A DNA stretch of 64,000 nucleotides from an uncultured Oceanobacter sp. (GCA_913061185.1 CAJXTI010000002.1:62001-126000), one strand, 5' to 3'; shown: positions 27,601-36,861, counted from the stretch's first letter. Translations and numbers: made by a program. The notes: a model not told the origin generated them from the sequence alone.

Positions 27601-29013
27601 CTAACGCATCGGCGGCATACCGCCGCCAAAGCCGGGTGGCAAACCACCACCTGGGCCACCCATGCCGCCGCCATTTCCGCCCATGGCGCGCATCATCTTT
27701 TTCATGCCGCCCTTGGCCGTGACTTTTTTCATCATTTTCTGCATTTGCTTGTGCTGTTTCAGCACCCGGTTAACGTCCTGAATCTGGGAGCCAGAGCCGT
27801 TGGCGATACGTTTTTTACGCGAACCGTTAATTTTGTCCGGGAAGCGGCGTTCATCCAGCGTCATGGAGAAAATAATCGCTTCCATCTGCTTGAACTGGCC
27901 CTCTGCCGCAGCGGTTTGCTTGGCCATCTGATTCACATTACCCATGCCAGGCAACTTGTCGAGCATGCCGGTCAGGCCACCCATGTTTTTCATTTGCTGC
28001 AACTGGTCGAGGAAATCTTCAAGATCGAAGCCCTTGCCCTTTTGCAGTTTTTTCGCCAGTTTGTCAGCCTTGGCCTTGTCGATATTACGTTCGGCTTCTT
28101 CGATCAGGGTCAGTACGTCACCCAGGTCGAGAATCCGCGACGCCACGCGATCGGGATGGAATGGCTCCAGGGCATCGGTTTTTTCACCCATCCCCATAAA
28201 CTTGATCGGCTTGCCAGTGATATGACGCACCGACAACGCTGCACCACCACGAGCATCACCATCGGCTTTGGTCAGCACGACACCAGTCAACGGCAGTGCT
28301 TCGCTGAATGCCTTGGCGGTATTGGCGGCATCCTGACCCGTCATGGCGTCCACCACGAACAGGGTTTCAATCGGATTGATGCCAGCGTGTAACGCCTTGA
28401 TCTCGGCCATCATCGCATCGTCGATGGCGAGACGCCCGGCGGTATCCACCAGCAGCACATCGGCGTGGGCTTTTTTCGCCGCCTCGATAGCACCTTGAGC
28501 AATGGCCAGTGGCTTCTGGCTGATATCCGATGGATAAAACAGTGCACCAACTTCGTTGGCAAGGGTTTCAAGCTGCTTGATTGCTGCCGGACGATAAACG
28601 TCGGCAGACACCACCATCACCTTTTTCTTTTCGCGCTCGGCCAGATACTTGGCCAGCTTGGCAACCGTGGTGGTTTTACCCGCCCCCTGCAAGCCAGCCA
28701 TCAGGATAACAGCCGGTGGCTGGGTCGCCAGATTCAGCTTTTCATTGGCCTCACCCATGACGCTTTGCAGCTCTTCATGGACGATTTTCAGGAATACCTG
28801 ACCCGGATTCAGACTCTTCAGAACCTCGGTACCAATGGCGCGCTCTTTGACCTGGTCGGTAAAGGCTTTCACCACCGGCAAGGCAACGTCGGCTTCCAGC
28901 AGCGCCATGCGAACTTCACGCACGGTGCCTTTGATGTTTTCTTCGGTTAACTTGGCCTGGCCGGAAATGCTTTTGAGGGCTTTGCCAAGTCGGTCGGTCA
29001 AACTTTCGAACAT
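27601..29013 (-). CDS. ffh: Signal recognition particle GTPase Ffh
   Basis: The 470-residue protein has the SRP54 N, G and M domains. The G domain shows GLQGAGKTTT, DVYRPAAIKQL, VDTAGR and TKADGDARGG. The M domain is rich in Met, with the RNA-binding GSGSQIQDVNRVLKQ. The C-terminal tail is Gly/Met/Pro rich. Ffh with 4.5S RNA takes membrane proteins to the SecYEG translocon through FtsY. The 4.5S RNA gene is not in this window. The gene is divergent from a DUF2461 gene and ypjD; an ffh-ypjD divergent pair is common in gammaproteobacteria. Confidence 0.98.
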   Translation of the reverse strand: MFESLTDRLGKALKSISGQAKLTEENIKGTVREVRMALLEADVALPVVKAFTDQVKERAIGTEVLKSLNPGQVFLKIVHEELQSVMGEANEKLNLATQPPAVILMAGLQGAGKTTTVAKLAKYLAEREKKKVMVVSADVYRPAAIKQLETLANEVGALFYPSDISQKPLAIAQGAIEAAKKAHADVLLVDTAGRLAIDDAMMAEIKALHAGINPIETLFVVDAMTGQDAANTAKAFSEALPLTGVVLTKADGDARGGAALSVRHITGKPIKFMGMGEKTDALEPFHPDRVASRILDLGDVLTLIEEAERNIDKAKADKLAKKLQKGKGFDLEDFLDQLQQMKNMGGLTGMLDKLPGMGNVNQMAKQTAAAEGQFKQMEAIIFSMTLDERRFPDKINGSRKKRIANGSGSQIQDVNRVLKQHKQMQKMMKKVTAKGGMKKMMRAMGGNGGGMGGPGGGLPPGFGGGMPPMR

Positions 29014-29213
29014 AATGACAACTCGTATGCTGGGTACGTCTGGCCGGGACTGGATAACCGGGCCGGCGCCCCGTTTGCGAAAAATAACGCCAAGTATACC
29101 CTCTTTAAGGACGGTTATCCTTACGCCCGTTGGGCGAATTCGCCGTCGTAACGAATTAACCGGGATCGCGACCGCAACATGGAATAATCACAAGATTTTG
29201 TTACGGTACTATC

Positions 29214-29265
29214 CCCATAGCACTACCCATAGCACCATCCATAGCACTTGCCTCATAGCACCTGC
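29214..29265. repeat. Imperfect 12-14 bp tandem repeat (CATAGCAC core, four copies)
   Basis: CCATAGCAC recurs four times (the last copy with TCATAGCAC) at 12 to 14 bp steps, in the 338-bp space between the ffh and DUF2461 starts. Apart from promoters that must lie here, nothing else was found in this space. Confidence 0.7.
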
Positions 29266-29352
29266 CCCAGGCTCCGGCGCACAATACCGAGCCATATGTA
29301 ACAAGTGTTCATCAATACCACAGCGCCCATGGCGGCAAGACAGGGAGACCTT

Positions 29353-30036
29353 ATGTTTACGGCGTTTTCACCGGAGTTGCTGGTATTTTTGCGCCAGCTG
29401 CAAGAAAACAATAACAAGGCCTGGTTCGAGCAACACAAGTCCGACTATGAGCTTCAGGTTCGTGGCCCGGCACTGGCGTTTATTGCTGCCATGGAAATGG
29501 AGATCCGCGCTATCTCGCCCTATTACGAAGCCGTCGCCAAAAAAGTGGGCGGCTCGTTGATGCGGCCCTATCGGGATACCCGCTTTGCCAAAGACAAGAC
29601 GCCCTACAAGCTGAATGTTGGTATCCAGTTTCGCCATGAGTCCGGCAAAGATATCCATGCACCGGGATTTTATTTGCACATTGCAGCGGACGAGATATTT
29701 GTTGGCGTCGGCGTCTGGCACCCGGATTCGGTAGCGCTGGGGAAAATTCGCGACGCGCTGGCCGAACGACCGGCACGCTATCTGGATGCTATTGGCGATA
29801 ACGACTTCCAGCAATATTTTCAACTGGATGGCGACAGCCTGATACGCCCGCCCAAGGGCTACGACAAAGATCACCCTCAAATAGACGAGCTCAAGCGTAA
29901 GGATTTTATTGCCCTGGCGGCGCTGGATGAAGAGACGCTCTATCAACCCGACTGCTGTGATCAGATTGCCCGGCGCTTCCGTGCTGCGAGCAATTTTCAG
30001 AGCTGGTTATGTGATGCCTTGGGCTTGAGATACTGA
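29353..30036 (+). CDS. DUF2461 family protein (TIGR02453)
   Basis: The 227-residue protein carries the conserved DUF2461 elements: FLRQLQENNNKAWFEQHKSD near the N-terminus, RPYRDTRFAKDKTPYK in the middle, and GFYLHIAADEIFVGVGVWHP after it. The family is broadly spread and of unknown function; the pattern of conserved Arg, Asp and Lys suggests an enzyme. The start at 29353 follows GGGAGA; a longer start at 29305 lacks one. It lies between ffh and ypjD, and seems inserted into an otherwise conserved pair. Confidence 0.85.
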   Translation: MFTAFSPELLVFLRQLQENNNKAWFEQHKSDYELQVRGPALAFIAAMEMEIRAISPYYEAVAKKVGGSLMRPYRDTRFAKDKTPYKLNVGIQFRHESGKDIHAPGFYLHIAADEIFVGVGVWHPDSVALGKIRDALAERPARYLDAIGDNDFQQYFQLDGDSLIRPPKGYDKDHPQIDELKRKDFIALAALDEETLYQPDCCDQIARRFRAASNFQSWLCDALGLRY

Positions 30037-30119
30037 TCTGTCAATGCAACTGAATTGCATCGACTTTGCTAAGTCGGGGCCATGTGCGACACTGGCCGCG
30101 TCTTTTTGGAAACTTGGTT

Positions 30120-30929
30120 ATGTCCGAATTTATTGTTGCCTTGCCCGCTGCGGTTTTGTATCTGTTTTCTGCTTTTCGTCAGTGGCAAACCATTCGTGGA
30201 GACCGTCCAGCCAATCGTAATCTGGTACTGACGCTGGCCATGCTGGCGGCGCTCACGCACCTGGGTTTTCTGCTCTACGGTGCCGTCACCAGTGACAGCG
30301 CCCATCCCGGAATCAACTTTGCGTTTTATAATATTGGCTCGGTCATTGGCTGGGTCATTACGCTGCTGTTGCTGTTTTCCAGTTTGAAAAAGCCGGTCGA
30401 GAATCTGTTTGTTGGCCTGTTTCCAATGATCGCTGTGCTGTTGGTGGTGTCTTCGTTCTCTCAACAACGTGAAACACTGGATCACCTCAGCTACGGCCTG
30501 GTCTGGCATATTTTGTTATCCATTCTGGCGTACAGCGTGTTTGTGATTGCCGCAGTGCAGTCGGTATTGTTGTCCTTGCAGGATCACCATCTGCGCAAGC
30601 ACAAGACCCACGGTCTGATTCAGGCACTCCCGCCGCTGCAAACCATGGATCTGTTGCTGATTGAAATGATCTGGCTGGGGATGATCCTGCTGACGCTGGC
30701 GTTTGCGATTGGCTGGCCCAGTGTGGTTGACCTGAAAGAGCAGCATCTGCTCCATAAGGTGGTCTTTGCCTCGATCGGCTGGGCCGTATTTGCGATGTTG
30801 CTGTTTGGTCGTTATCGCTTTGGCTGGCGTGGTGTTACCGCCAGTCGCTGGACACTGATTGGCACCGGATTTCTGGTGTTGTCGTATTTCGGTTCCAAGT
30901 TTGTGCTGGAAATAGTGATCGGCAAATAG
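30120..30929 (+). CDS. ypjD: CcsA/YpjD-family inner-membrane protein
   Basis: The 269-residue protein has about eight membrane helices and the cytochrome-c-assembly fold (CcsA/ResC-like), with WHILLSILAYSVF containing a conserved His and HLLHKVVFASIGW containing another. The full WWD haem-handling motif is not seen, as is usual for YpjD. Place beside ffh is typical. The start at 30120 is used; the 18 residues before it at 30066 would have no membrane character. Role in cytochrome or haem handling is by family only. Two small hairpins (ATGCAA...TTGCAT and CGACTT...AAGTCG, 30045-30075) precede it. Confidence 0.85.
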   Translation: MSEFIVALPAAVLYLFSAFRQWQTIRGDRPANRNLVLTLAMLAALTHLGFLLYGAVTSDSAHPGINFAFYNIGSVIGWVITLLLLFSSLKKPVENLFVGLFPMIAVLLVVSSFSQQRETLDHLSYGLVWHILLSILAYSVFVIAAVQSVLLSLQDHHLRKHKTHGLIQALPPLQTMDLLLIEMIWLGMILLTLAFAIGWPSVVDLKEQHLLHKVVFASIGWAVFAMLLFGRYRFGWRGVTASRWTLIGTGFLVLSYFGSKFVLEIVIGK

Positions 30930-30934
30930 CCACA

Positions 30935-30968
30935 CCTGACAGATGCATTCCGCAATGCATCTGTCAGG
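30935..30968. terminator. Bidirectional terminator hairpin
   Basis: A 15-bp perfect stem (CCTGACAGATGCATT / AATGCATCTGTCAGG) with a CCGC loop lies between ypjD and the convergent 192-residue gene. No T-run follows, but stem length and convergent position support the call. Confidence 0.75.
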
Positions 30969-31014
30969 CTATGCCACAACATCAATACCATCAGTACCAT
31001 TCCCGGATGACCGG

Positions 31015-31593
31015 CTAACCACGCTGGCGGATCAGCTGTAAATATTCTGCGATACTTTTCATCAGACCCTGATACACCCAGAACGCATCTTCACTGTCGA
31101 CTTTTTTGAGTTCGGCAATGTCATTCAACCAGCGGCTTAACCGTTTCATCACTGTTTCGATGCTCATCACCACCCAGGCATCATTGGCAATGTACTTGTC
31201 CATGATGTAATCGAGACGATCAAACGTGTGTTTCAACAACGGATAGCTGGTGCTGAATTCCTTGCTCTGCTGGATCTCAACAAAGTGTTCGAATGCTTCG
31301 TCGCAATAGTGTCTGGGCTTACTGGCTTCAGCCAGGTAACTGGCTTGATAGGACACCATCAGGCTATCGAAGTTTTCCACAAACGCAGGCTCGGAATTCA
31401 GCTCGATAAAGGGAGCCAGGGTGTCGATAACAAAGCCGTAGACCTTCGACACTTCACCCGCCATGGCATTGAATGTTTGCAAAAATTCAGGCTTTGGCAA
31501 ATGGCTGGTGATGGTACGACCAATCTCCAGCCATTCAGCCTGAGTGACGGTAACCGTAGACAACTCTTTAAGAACGGTCAGCTCGTTGTTCAT
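31015..31593 (-). CDS. Conserved hypothetical helical protein
   Basis: A 192-residue cytosolic protein that I do not recognise. It appears all-helical with repeated hydrophobic/charged patterns and no signal or membrane segment. The segments SYLAEASKPRHYCDEAFEHF and WVVMSIETVMKRLSRWL are typical of its character. A GGAGTCC site precedes the ATG. It starts 16 bp after the stop of the DUF1508 gene, so the two should be cotranscribed. Confidence 0.65.
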   Translation of the reverse strand: MNNELTVLKELSTVTVTQAEWLEIGRTITSHLPKPEFLQTFNAMAGEVSKVYGFVIDTLAPFIELNSEPAFVENFDSLMVSYQASYLAEASKPRHYCDEAFEHFVEIQQSKEFSTSYPLLKHTFDRLDYIMDKYIANDAWVVMSIETVMKRLSRWLNDIAELKKVDSEDAFWVYQGLMKSIAEYLQLIRQRG

Positions 31594-31609
31594 CAGTGGA
31601 CTCCATGGC

Positions 31610-31948
31610 TCAGGCTGCGGTCAGGTCGGATATTCCGGCAATGCAGGCGTTGTCTTTTACCGCGTGCAGGGCGTTGTCGAACAACATCTGATCCGCAAAC
31701 AAGGCGCTTTTGGCGATGATTTGGCCGTGGGTATCTTTAATCACAAAAAACGTCTCACCAGCTGGCGTTTTACCTGCGGCGATTTGATGTCCCATAAGAG
31801 AACCCAGCTTCACGTCTTTAATTCCTTGCTCGGCTGCGGCTTTGTTCGGGTAATCCCCACTGAGCAGTAGCATGTCGCCGCTGCTGCTGAGCAACTCAAA
31901 GGTGAACTCCTGGGTTTCGGTGGTTTTCAGTTCAAACGTCACTGACAT
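31610..31948 (-). CDS. DUF1508/YegP-like protein
   Basis: The 112-residue product contains two DUF1508 repeats: FELLSSSGDMLLLSGDYPNK with AAAEQGIKDVK, and a second, more divergent FFVIKDTHGQIIAKSALFAD with NALHAVK. The family is small, soluble, and often seen in stress or host-associated gene sets, with no fixed activity. The start at 31948 follows CAGGAG; a start at 31975 would add nine residues. First gene of a two-gene unit. Confidence 0.8.
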   Translation of the reverse strand: MSVTFELKTTETQEFTFELLSSSGDMLLLSGDYPNKAAAEQGIKDVKLGSLMGHQIAAGKTPAGETFFVIKDTHGQIIAKSALFADQMLFDNALHAVKDNACIAGISDLTAA

Positions 31949-32142
31949 AACTGGCTCCTGTCGCGTTTTACGCATTGCTGGTTATTGGATGGGTCTCCAA
32001 ATAGAGAGCAATCCAGGTGCCATAGCAAAACACTCTCATTTGACCCCTTTGCTTGGAGTTTGGTGGGCTTTTTTGTCGTTAAACCGACAAGGGTGTCAGG
32101 AATCTGCTAGCACATTGCAATCCCGTCAGGTCGGGAAATAGC

Positions 32143-32223
32143 ATGAATTTAACGTTGATAAAGCAGATTCTTGAACTCTCAACGGCAAATCCATCCAATC
32201 TCTTAATAGCGACTAATGAATAG
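32143..32223 (+). CDS. Possible 26-residue small ORF upstream of the GlsB-like gene
   Basis: ATG at 32143, after a purine-rich GGTCGGGAAAT, opens a 26-codon frame (MNLTLIKQILELSTANPSNL then LIATNE) ending 26 bp before the GlsB-like start. Composition is protein-like, but there is no homology evidence. It may be a leader peptide or chance. The rest of the 300-bp space between 31949 and 32249 holds nothing else I can name. Confidence 0.25.
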   Translation: MNLTLIKQILELSTANPSNLLIATNE

Positions 32224-32249
32224 ACACTCAATTGATGGGAGATCAAACA

Positions 32250-32501
32250 ATGGATTTAATGAGCTTATTGGTATTTTTGCTAATTGGTGCGGTTGCCGGC
32301 TGGTTAGCTGGCACGCTGAAGCGCGGTGGCGGATTCGGTTTTTTCGGTAACATGGTCATTGGCGTTACCGGAGCATTTATCGGTGGTTTTGTCTTTAACT
32401 TGCTGGGGATTGCTGCCGTTGGATTTATCGGTTCGGTCATCATGGCAACGGTGGGGGCGCTACTACTGCTGTACATTGGCAGCGTTATACGCCGAGCCTA
32501 G
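32250..32501 (+). CDS. GlsB/YeaQ/YmgE family membrane protein
   Basis: The 83-residue protein has three hydrophobic helices and the family pattern: LIGAVAGWLAGTLKRGGGFG, then NMVIGVTGAFIGGFVF, then GFIGSVIMATVGA. These transglycosylase-associated proteins are induced by envelope or stationary-phase stress in other bacteria. The start at 32250 is chosen for GGGAGA 9 bp upstream. The stop codon is inside the left arm of a long inverted repeat. Transcribed divergently from the DUF1508 operon. Confidence 0.88.
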   Translation: MDLMSLLVFLLIGAVAGWLAGTLKRGGGFGFFGNMVIGVTGAFIGGFVFNLLGIAAVGFIGSVIMATVGALLLLYIGSVIRRA

Positions 32502-32649
32502 CAGGCGGTTGATTTTCTATCTGCGTTGTTGTCACTGCGGTGTTAAAAACAGGCCTGAATCGGTCATTTATCAACCATAAACTCCCTCTTTTCTCCTATT
32601 TTTGCCTTGCATTGACTGCCTCGAAAACAAAAATCAACAGCCTGCTAGG
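32497..32649. repeat. 153-bp segment with 20-bp inverted ends (MITE-like or large stem-loop)
   Basis: The left arm 32497-32516 (CCTAGCAGGCGGTTGATTTT) and the right arm 32630-32649 are inverted copies with a single mismatch, 113 bp apart. No target-site duplication is evident. The left arm contains the stop codon of the GlsB-like gene. Confidence 0.55.
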
Positions 32650-32656
32650 AACCTGG

Positions 32657-32680
32657 GCGTGCCTGTCAGATCAGGCACGC
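32657..32680. terminator. Hairpin downstream of the carbonic anhydrase gene
   Basis: GCGTGCCTG and CAGGCACGC form a 9-bp stem with a 6-nt loop, 17 bp beyond the carbonic anhydrase stop and convergent to the GlsB-like gene. No T-run follows on either strand. Confidence 0.6.
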
Positions 32681-32696
32681 ACCGGTACCTCAAGTG

Positions 32697-33359
32697 TTAG
32701 AGATCCTTGATTTGTTCCGCGTAACGTTCTGCAAATGGCACGAACTCTTCACATTGCTCATCGCTACAAAGAATATTACCGCTCTTGATATCGTACACCC
32801 AGCCGTGCAGGTAGATCTTTTTGGTGGCAATTTTGGCCGCGACGCAGGGGTGGGTACGAATGTGGGCGACCTGCTGCAATACGTTCTGGCTGATGGCTTC
32901 GTTGAGGTAACAAGGATCCAGCGGTTCATTCCAGGAAATACCATGGCGTTCACGGACAATATCCATGGCAGAACGACAATGACCCAGCCATTCTTTTACG
33001 TGTGGTAAACCCTGATCCTTGATGGCTTGAATATCCAGCGCACCCTTGATCGCGCCGCAGTCGGTATGGCCACAGATAATTACATGGCGCACACCCAATA
33101 CGGCAACAGCGTATTCGATCGAGGCGGTCATGCCCCCAGTGAAGTTGGATGGCGGCGGCACGATGTTACCCGCGTTACGACAAATAAACAGATCGCCTGG
33201 CTCGGAGCCAGTGACCATATTGGGGTCGATGCGGGAATCGGAGCAGGTAATAAACAGGACATCCGGGCTCTGGCCATCGGCCAGTTCACCAAACAGGTCT
33301 TTATTTGCCGGATAGACGTTTTGCTGAAAATTCAGCACGCCCTGCACCAGTTTTTTCAT
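32697..33359 (-). CDS. can: Beta-class carbonic anhydrase
   Basis: The 220-residue zinc enzyme interconverts CO2 and bicarbonate. Zinc ligands and the catalytic dyad are clear: C39, D41 and R43 in CSDSRIDPN, and H98 and C101 in HTDCGAIKG. Length and motif fit the clade of E. coli Can. GAGGAAG precedes the ATG. The next transcript upstream on the same strand is the two-subunit pyruvate carboxylase, which uses bicarbonate, so the neighbourhood links bicarbonate supply to its use. The 258-bp space between the two holds a possible hairpin (33574-33610) and no supported gene. Confidence 0.95.
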   Translation of the reverse strand: MKKLVQGVLNFQQNVYPANKDLFGELADGQSPDVLFITCSDSRIDPNMVTGSEPGDLFICRNAGNIVPPPSNFTGGMTASIEYAVAVLGVRHVIICGHTDCGAIKGALDIQAIKDQGLPHVKEWLGHCRSAMDIVRERHGISWNEPLDPCYLNEAISQNVLQQVAHIRTHPCVAAKIATKKIYLHGWVYDIKSGNILCSDEQCEEFVPFAERYAEQIKDL

Positions 33360-33618
33360 CTTGCTTCCTCAAAATTCCATCAAACGATTGTTCAAAATTA
33401 TAAGCCGGAGGTTACGTTACCCGCGTCGGCAACACATCCTTTTTGATCTCGAGAATAATAATAATTCCGACAACAACGGCGGAGTTGAGCAGCACGACCA
33501 GATGCTGACGATTCTGTTGCTACTGCTACCCTGGTTGCCGCTATTCTTCCGCGACTGATCTGCTGTGATTGGCCCGCCAAGCAGATCCGTTTTACAGACC
33601 TGTTTGGCGGTTTGTTGA

Positions 33619-35418
33619 TCAGCCAATTTCGATCAGTACTTCTCCCGGTGTAATACGATCCCCTTTGGCAACATAAACGGCCTGGATGGTACCGGCCACA
33701 TTGGCATGAATTTCAGTTTCCATCTTCATTGCCTCCGCTACCATAACGGCCTGCCCGGCTTTCACCTCGTCACCTTCTTTGACCAGTACATCCACGACGT
33801 TACCCGGCATGGTCGCGGTAACATGGCCCGGCTCGGTTGCCCGTTTGCGGCCTTTGCTGGCACCATCGTCAACGTATTCGTTCAGTGGTTCGAAGATCAC
33901 TTCCTGCGGCACGCCGTCCATGCTGAGGTAGATCTTGCGTTTGCCAGCGCCAAAGTCACCCACACCCGTAACGGCAATGTCGTAGCTTTCACCGTGAACA
34001 TCAATGGTGAACTCGGTCGCCACACCCATTTTTGCTTTGCTATCACTGCCAACCGGTAACAGCGCCTCAGGCACCAGCGTGCCTGCAGCCCGCTGTTGCA
34101 GGAATTCACGACCAAGGTCCGGGAACATCGCGAACGTCAGCACATCTTCGTCACTCAGGGCGAGGTCACCAATATCAGCTTTCAGTCGAGTCATTTCGGC
34201 ATCGAGCAAGTCGGCTGGACGCGCTTCGATAATACCTTCCGAGCCAATTGCCTGCTTTAACAGTTCGGCATTTACCGCTGCCGGTGCTTTGCCATAACCG
34301 CCTTGCAGGTAGCGTTTCACTTCGTTGGTGATGGTTTTGTAACGCTCTCCGGCCAGCACGTTGTACACCGCCTGAGTGCCAACAATCTGGGAGGTGGGGG
34401 TTACCAGCGGCGGAAAGCCGAGGTCTTCGCGTACTCGTGGAATTTCCGCAAACACATCACGAATCTTGTCGAGGGCGTTTTGCTCTTTCAGTTGGTTGGC
34501 GAGGTTGGACATCATGCCGCCCGGCACCTGGTTGATTTGCACCGAGACGTCTTCCCGAGTGAACTCGGATTCAAACTGGTGGTACTTTTTGCGTACCTCG
34601 CGGAAGTAGTCAGCAATATCACCCAGCTGCTCCAGATCCAGCCCGGTGTCGTATTCTGTGCCTTTTAAGGCGGCCACCTGGGATTCGCAAGCCGGATGGC
34701 TGGTGCCACTGGCAAAGGAGGAGATGGCGGTGTCTATGCGGTCGACTCCCGCTTCGATTGCTTTCATCTGACACAGCGGCGCCAGACCGGAGGTGCTGTG
34801 GCTGTGAATCACCACGTCCACGTCCACGGCTTCTTTTAACGCCTTGACCAGATCATAGGTGCCATACGGGGTCAGCAGACCGGCCATATCCTTGATGGCC
34901 ACAGAGTCTGCACCCATGTTGACCAGATCTCTGGCCTGCTGCACAAACAGATCCAGCGTGTGTACTGGGCTGGTGGTGTAGCAGATGGTGCCCTGGGCGT
35001 GTTTACCAGCGGCCTTGACCGCTTTCATGGCAGTTTCGAGGTTACGCAGATCGTTGAGGGCGTCGAATACCCGGAACACATCCATCCCGTTTTCAGCGGC
35101 TTTATGAACAAACGCCTCAACCACGTCATCGGCGTAATGACGGTAGCCGAGCAGGTTCTGGCCGCGCAGCAACATTTGCAAACGGCTGTTCGGCAGCGCA
35201 GCGCGTAATTGACGCAGACGCTCCCACGGGTCTTCTTTCAGAAAACGGACGCAGGCATCAAACGTAGCGCCGCCCCAGACTTCCAGCGACCAGAATCCGG
35301 CCTGATCCATTTTTTCGCAGATCGGCAGCATGTCTTCGGTGCGCAGACGGGTAGCAATCAGTGACTGATGCGCATCACGCAGAGTAACGTCTGTTACTTG
35401 TACTGGCTTCTTGATCAT
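33619..35418 (-). CDS. pycB: Pyruvate carboxylase subunit B (carboxyltransferase and biotin carrier)
   Basis: The 599-residue protein begins with the carboxyltransferase domain (DVTLRDAHQSLIATR) and ends with a biotinyl domain whose acceptor is K565 in AEAMKMETEI. OadA-type decarboxylase alpha subunits look the same; the adjacent biotin carboxylase gene and absence of membrane OadB/OadG point to carboxylation of pyruvate to oxaloacetate. The start at 35418 follows AGGAG by 8 bp; a TTG two codons earlier is possible. It follows the subunit A gene by 27 bp in the same operon. The order A-B with a divergent LysR gene is that of Pseudomonas pycA-pycB. Confidence 0.92.
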   Translation of the reverse strand: MIKKPVQVTDVTLRDAHQSLIATRLRTEDMLPICEKMDQAGFWSLEVWGGATFDACVRFLKEDPWERLRQLRAALPNSRLQMLLRGQNLLGYRHYADDVVEAFVHKAAENGMDVFRVFDALNDLRNLETAMKAVKAAGKHAQGTICYTTSPVHTLDLFVQQARDLVNMGADSVAIKDMAGLLTPYGTYDLVKALKEAVDVDVVIHSHSTSGLAPLCQMKAIEAGVDRIDTAISSFASGTSHPACESQVAALKGTEYDTGLDLEQLGDIADYFREVRKKYHQFESEFTREDVSVQINQVPGGMMSNLANQLKEQNALDKIRDVFAEIPRVREDLGFPPLVTPTSQIVGTQAVYNVLAGERYKTITNEVKRYLQGGYGKAPAAVNAELLKQAIGSEGIIEARPADLLDAEMTRLKADIGDLALSDEDVLTFAMFPDLGREFLQQRAAGTLVPEALLPVGSDSKAKMGVATEFTIDVHGESYDIAVTGVGDFGAGKRKIYLSMDGVPQEVIFEPLNEYVDDGASKGRKRATEPGHVTATMPGNVVDVLVKEGDEVKAGQAVMVAEAMKMETEIHANVAGTIQAVYVAKGDRITPGEVLIEIG

Positions 35419-35445
35419 TTTCAAATCTCCTGGTCAAAGTGGGAG

Positions 35446-36861
35446 TCAGGCGGCCATGTGGGCTGCGATGGCCGCGGCCAGCGCCAGGGCAATTTCACTG
35501 GGGTGACGTTTTTCCGAGTAGTTCAGCAGCTCGGGGTGGCTAGGCACAAAACTGGTATCAAAGACGGCTTTTTCAAAATCCGGATGACTGAGAATCTGCT
35601 GGTAGTAAGGCGCGGTGGTTTTCACTCCGCGCAGGCGCATATCGTCGAGGGCACGCTTGCCTCGGGCGATCACTTCTTCCCAGGTTAATGCCCAGCAAAT
35701 CAGTTTCAGGCACATGGAATCGTAGTAGGGCGGAATGTCGTAACCGGTATAAATGGCGGTATCGACCCGTACTCCCGGCCCACCTGGTGCATAGTAATGG
35801 GTGATACGACCAAAGCTGGGCAGAAAATCATTTTTCGGATCTTCGGCATTAATGCGGAACTGCAAGGCAAAGCCACGGTAGCTGATGTCTTCCTGACGGT
35901 AGCTGAGCGGCAAACCGGCAGCAATGCGCAGCTGCTCGCGGACAATGTCGACTCCGGTAATCTGTTCGGTAATGGTGTGCTCCACCTGAACGCGGGTATT
36001 CATTTCCATGAAGTAGACCTTGTTGCCAGACAGCAGGAATTCAACCGTACCGGCATTTTCATAGCCCACTGCGGCAGCAGCCTTGACGGCAAGGTTGCCC
36101 ACATACTCACGCTGCTCCGGCGTGAGTTGTGGACTGGGTGCAATCTCAATCAGTTTCTGGTTGCGGCGCTGGATCGAGCAGTCACGTTCGTACAGATGGA
36201 TCACGTTACCGTGGCTGTCGGCCAGAATTTGTACCTCGATGTGGCGCGGATTAACAATGCATTTTTCCAGGAACACATCGGCAGAACCAAAGGCCTTGGT
36301 GGCTTCGGAAATGACCCGAGGGTACTGCTGTATCAGTTCTTCCGCGCTGTCGCAGCGACGAATGCCACGACCACCGCCACCGGAAGTCGCCTTGATCATC
36401 ACCGGATAACCCACGGTTTCAGCCAGCTCAAGCGCTTCGTCAACGTTAGCCAGGTTGCCGTCAGAGCCGGGGGTGACTGGCACGCCAGCACCACGCATCG
36501 AGTCACGGGCCTGAGTCTTGTCACCCATACCATGAATAACGGCAGATTTCGGGCCGATAAAGGTGACACCCTTTTCTTCACACAGGCGGGCAAATTCGGC
36601 GTTTTCAGACAGAAAACCGTAACCAGGGTGAATGGCATCACAGCCGGTTTCTACCGCCAGGTTTACCAGCCGTAAAGGATCAAGATAACCGGCCAGCGCA
36701 TCTTCCCCCAGCGAGTAGGCTTCATCGGCCCGCTTGACGTGCAAGCCATAGCGGTCAGGCTCGGTGTAGATGGCGACCGAGCGAATTCCCATTTCGGCGC
36801 AAGCGCGCACAATACGCACCGCGATTTCGCCGCGATTGGCGATCAGTACCTTCTTCAGCAT
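35446..36861 (-). CDS. pycA: Pyruvate carboxylase subunit A (biotin carboxylase)
   Basis: The 471-residue ATP-grasp enzyme carboxylates biotin. It has the opening KKVLIANRGEIAVRI, the glycine loop KATSGGGGRGIR, the EKCIVNPRHIEVQI segment, and EMNTRVQVEHTITE near the active site. It closely resembles AccC, but there is no accB beside it; instead the carboxyltransferase/biotin-carrier gene follows, so it serves pyruvate carboxylase. A GAGG site precedes the ATG. The promoter region is shared with a divergent LysR gene and holds a strong dyad. Confidence 0.92.
   Translation of the reverse strand: MLKKVLIANRGEIAVRIVRACAEMGIRSVAIYTEPDRYGLHVKRADEAYSLGEDALAGYLDPLRLVNLAVETGCDAIHPGYGFLSENAEFARLCEEKGVTFIGPKSAVIHGMGDKTQARDSMRGAGVPVTPGSDGNLANVDEALELAETVGYPVMIKATSGGGGRGIRRCDSAEELIQQYPRVISEATKAFGSADVFLEKCIVNPRHIEVQILADSHGNVIHLYERDCSIQRRNQKLIEIAPSPQLTPEQREYVGNLAVKAAAAVGYENAGTVEFLLSGNKVYFMEMNTRVQVEHTITEQITGVDIVREQLRIAAGLPLSYRQEDISYRGFALQFRINAEDPKNDFLPSFGRITHYYAPGGPGVRVDTAIYTGYDIPPYYDSMCLKLICWALTWEEVIARGKRALDDMRLRGVKTTAPYYQQILSHPDFEKAVFDTSFVPSHPELLNYSEKRHPSEIALALAAAIAAHMAA

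Noticed and set aside
33361-33558. 65-codon plus-strand frame with a hydrophobic end between can and pycB
   Set aside because: No ribosome site, and the start touches the can upstream region; the hydrophobic run comes from a CTG-rich stretch.
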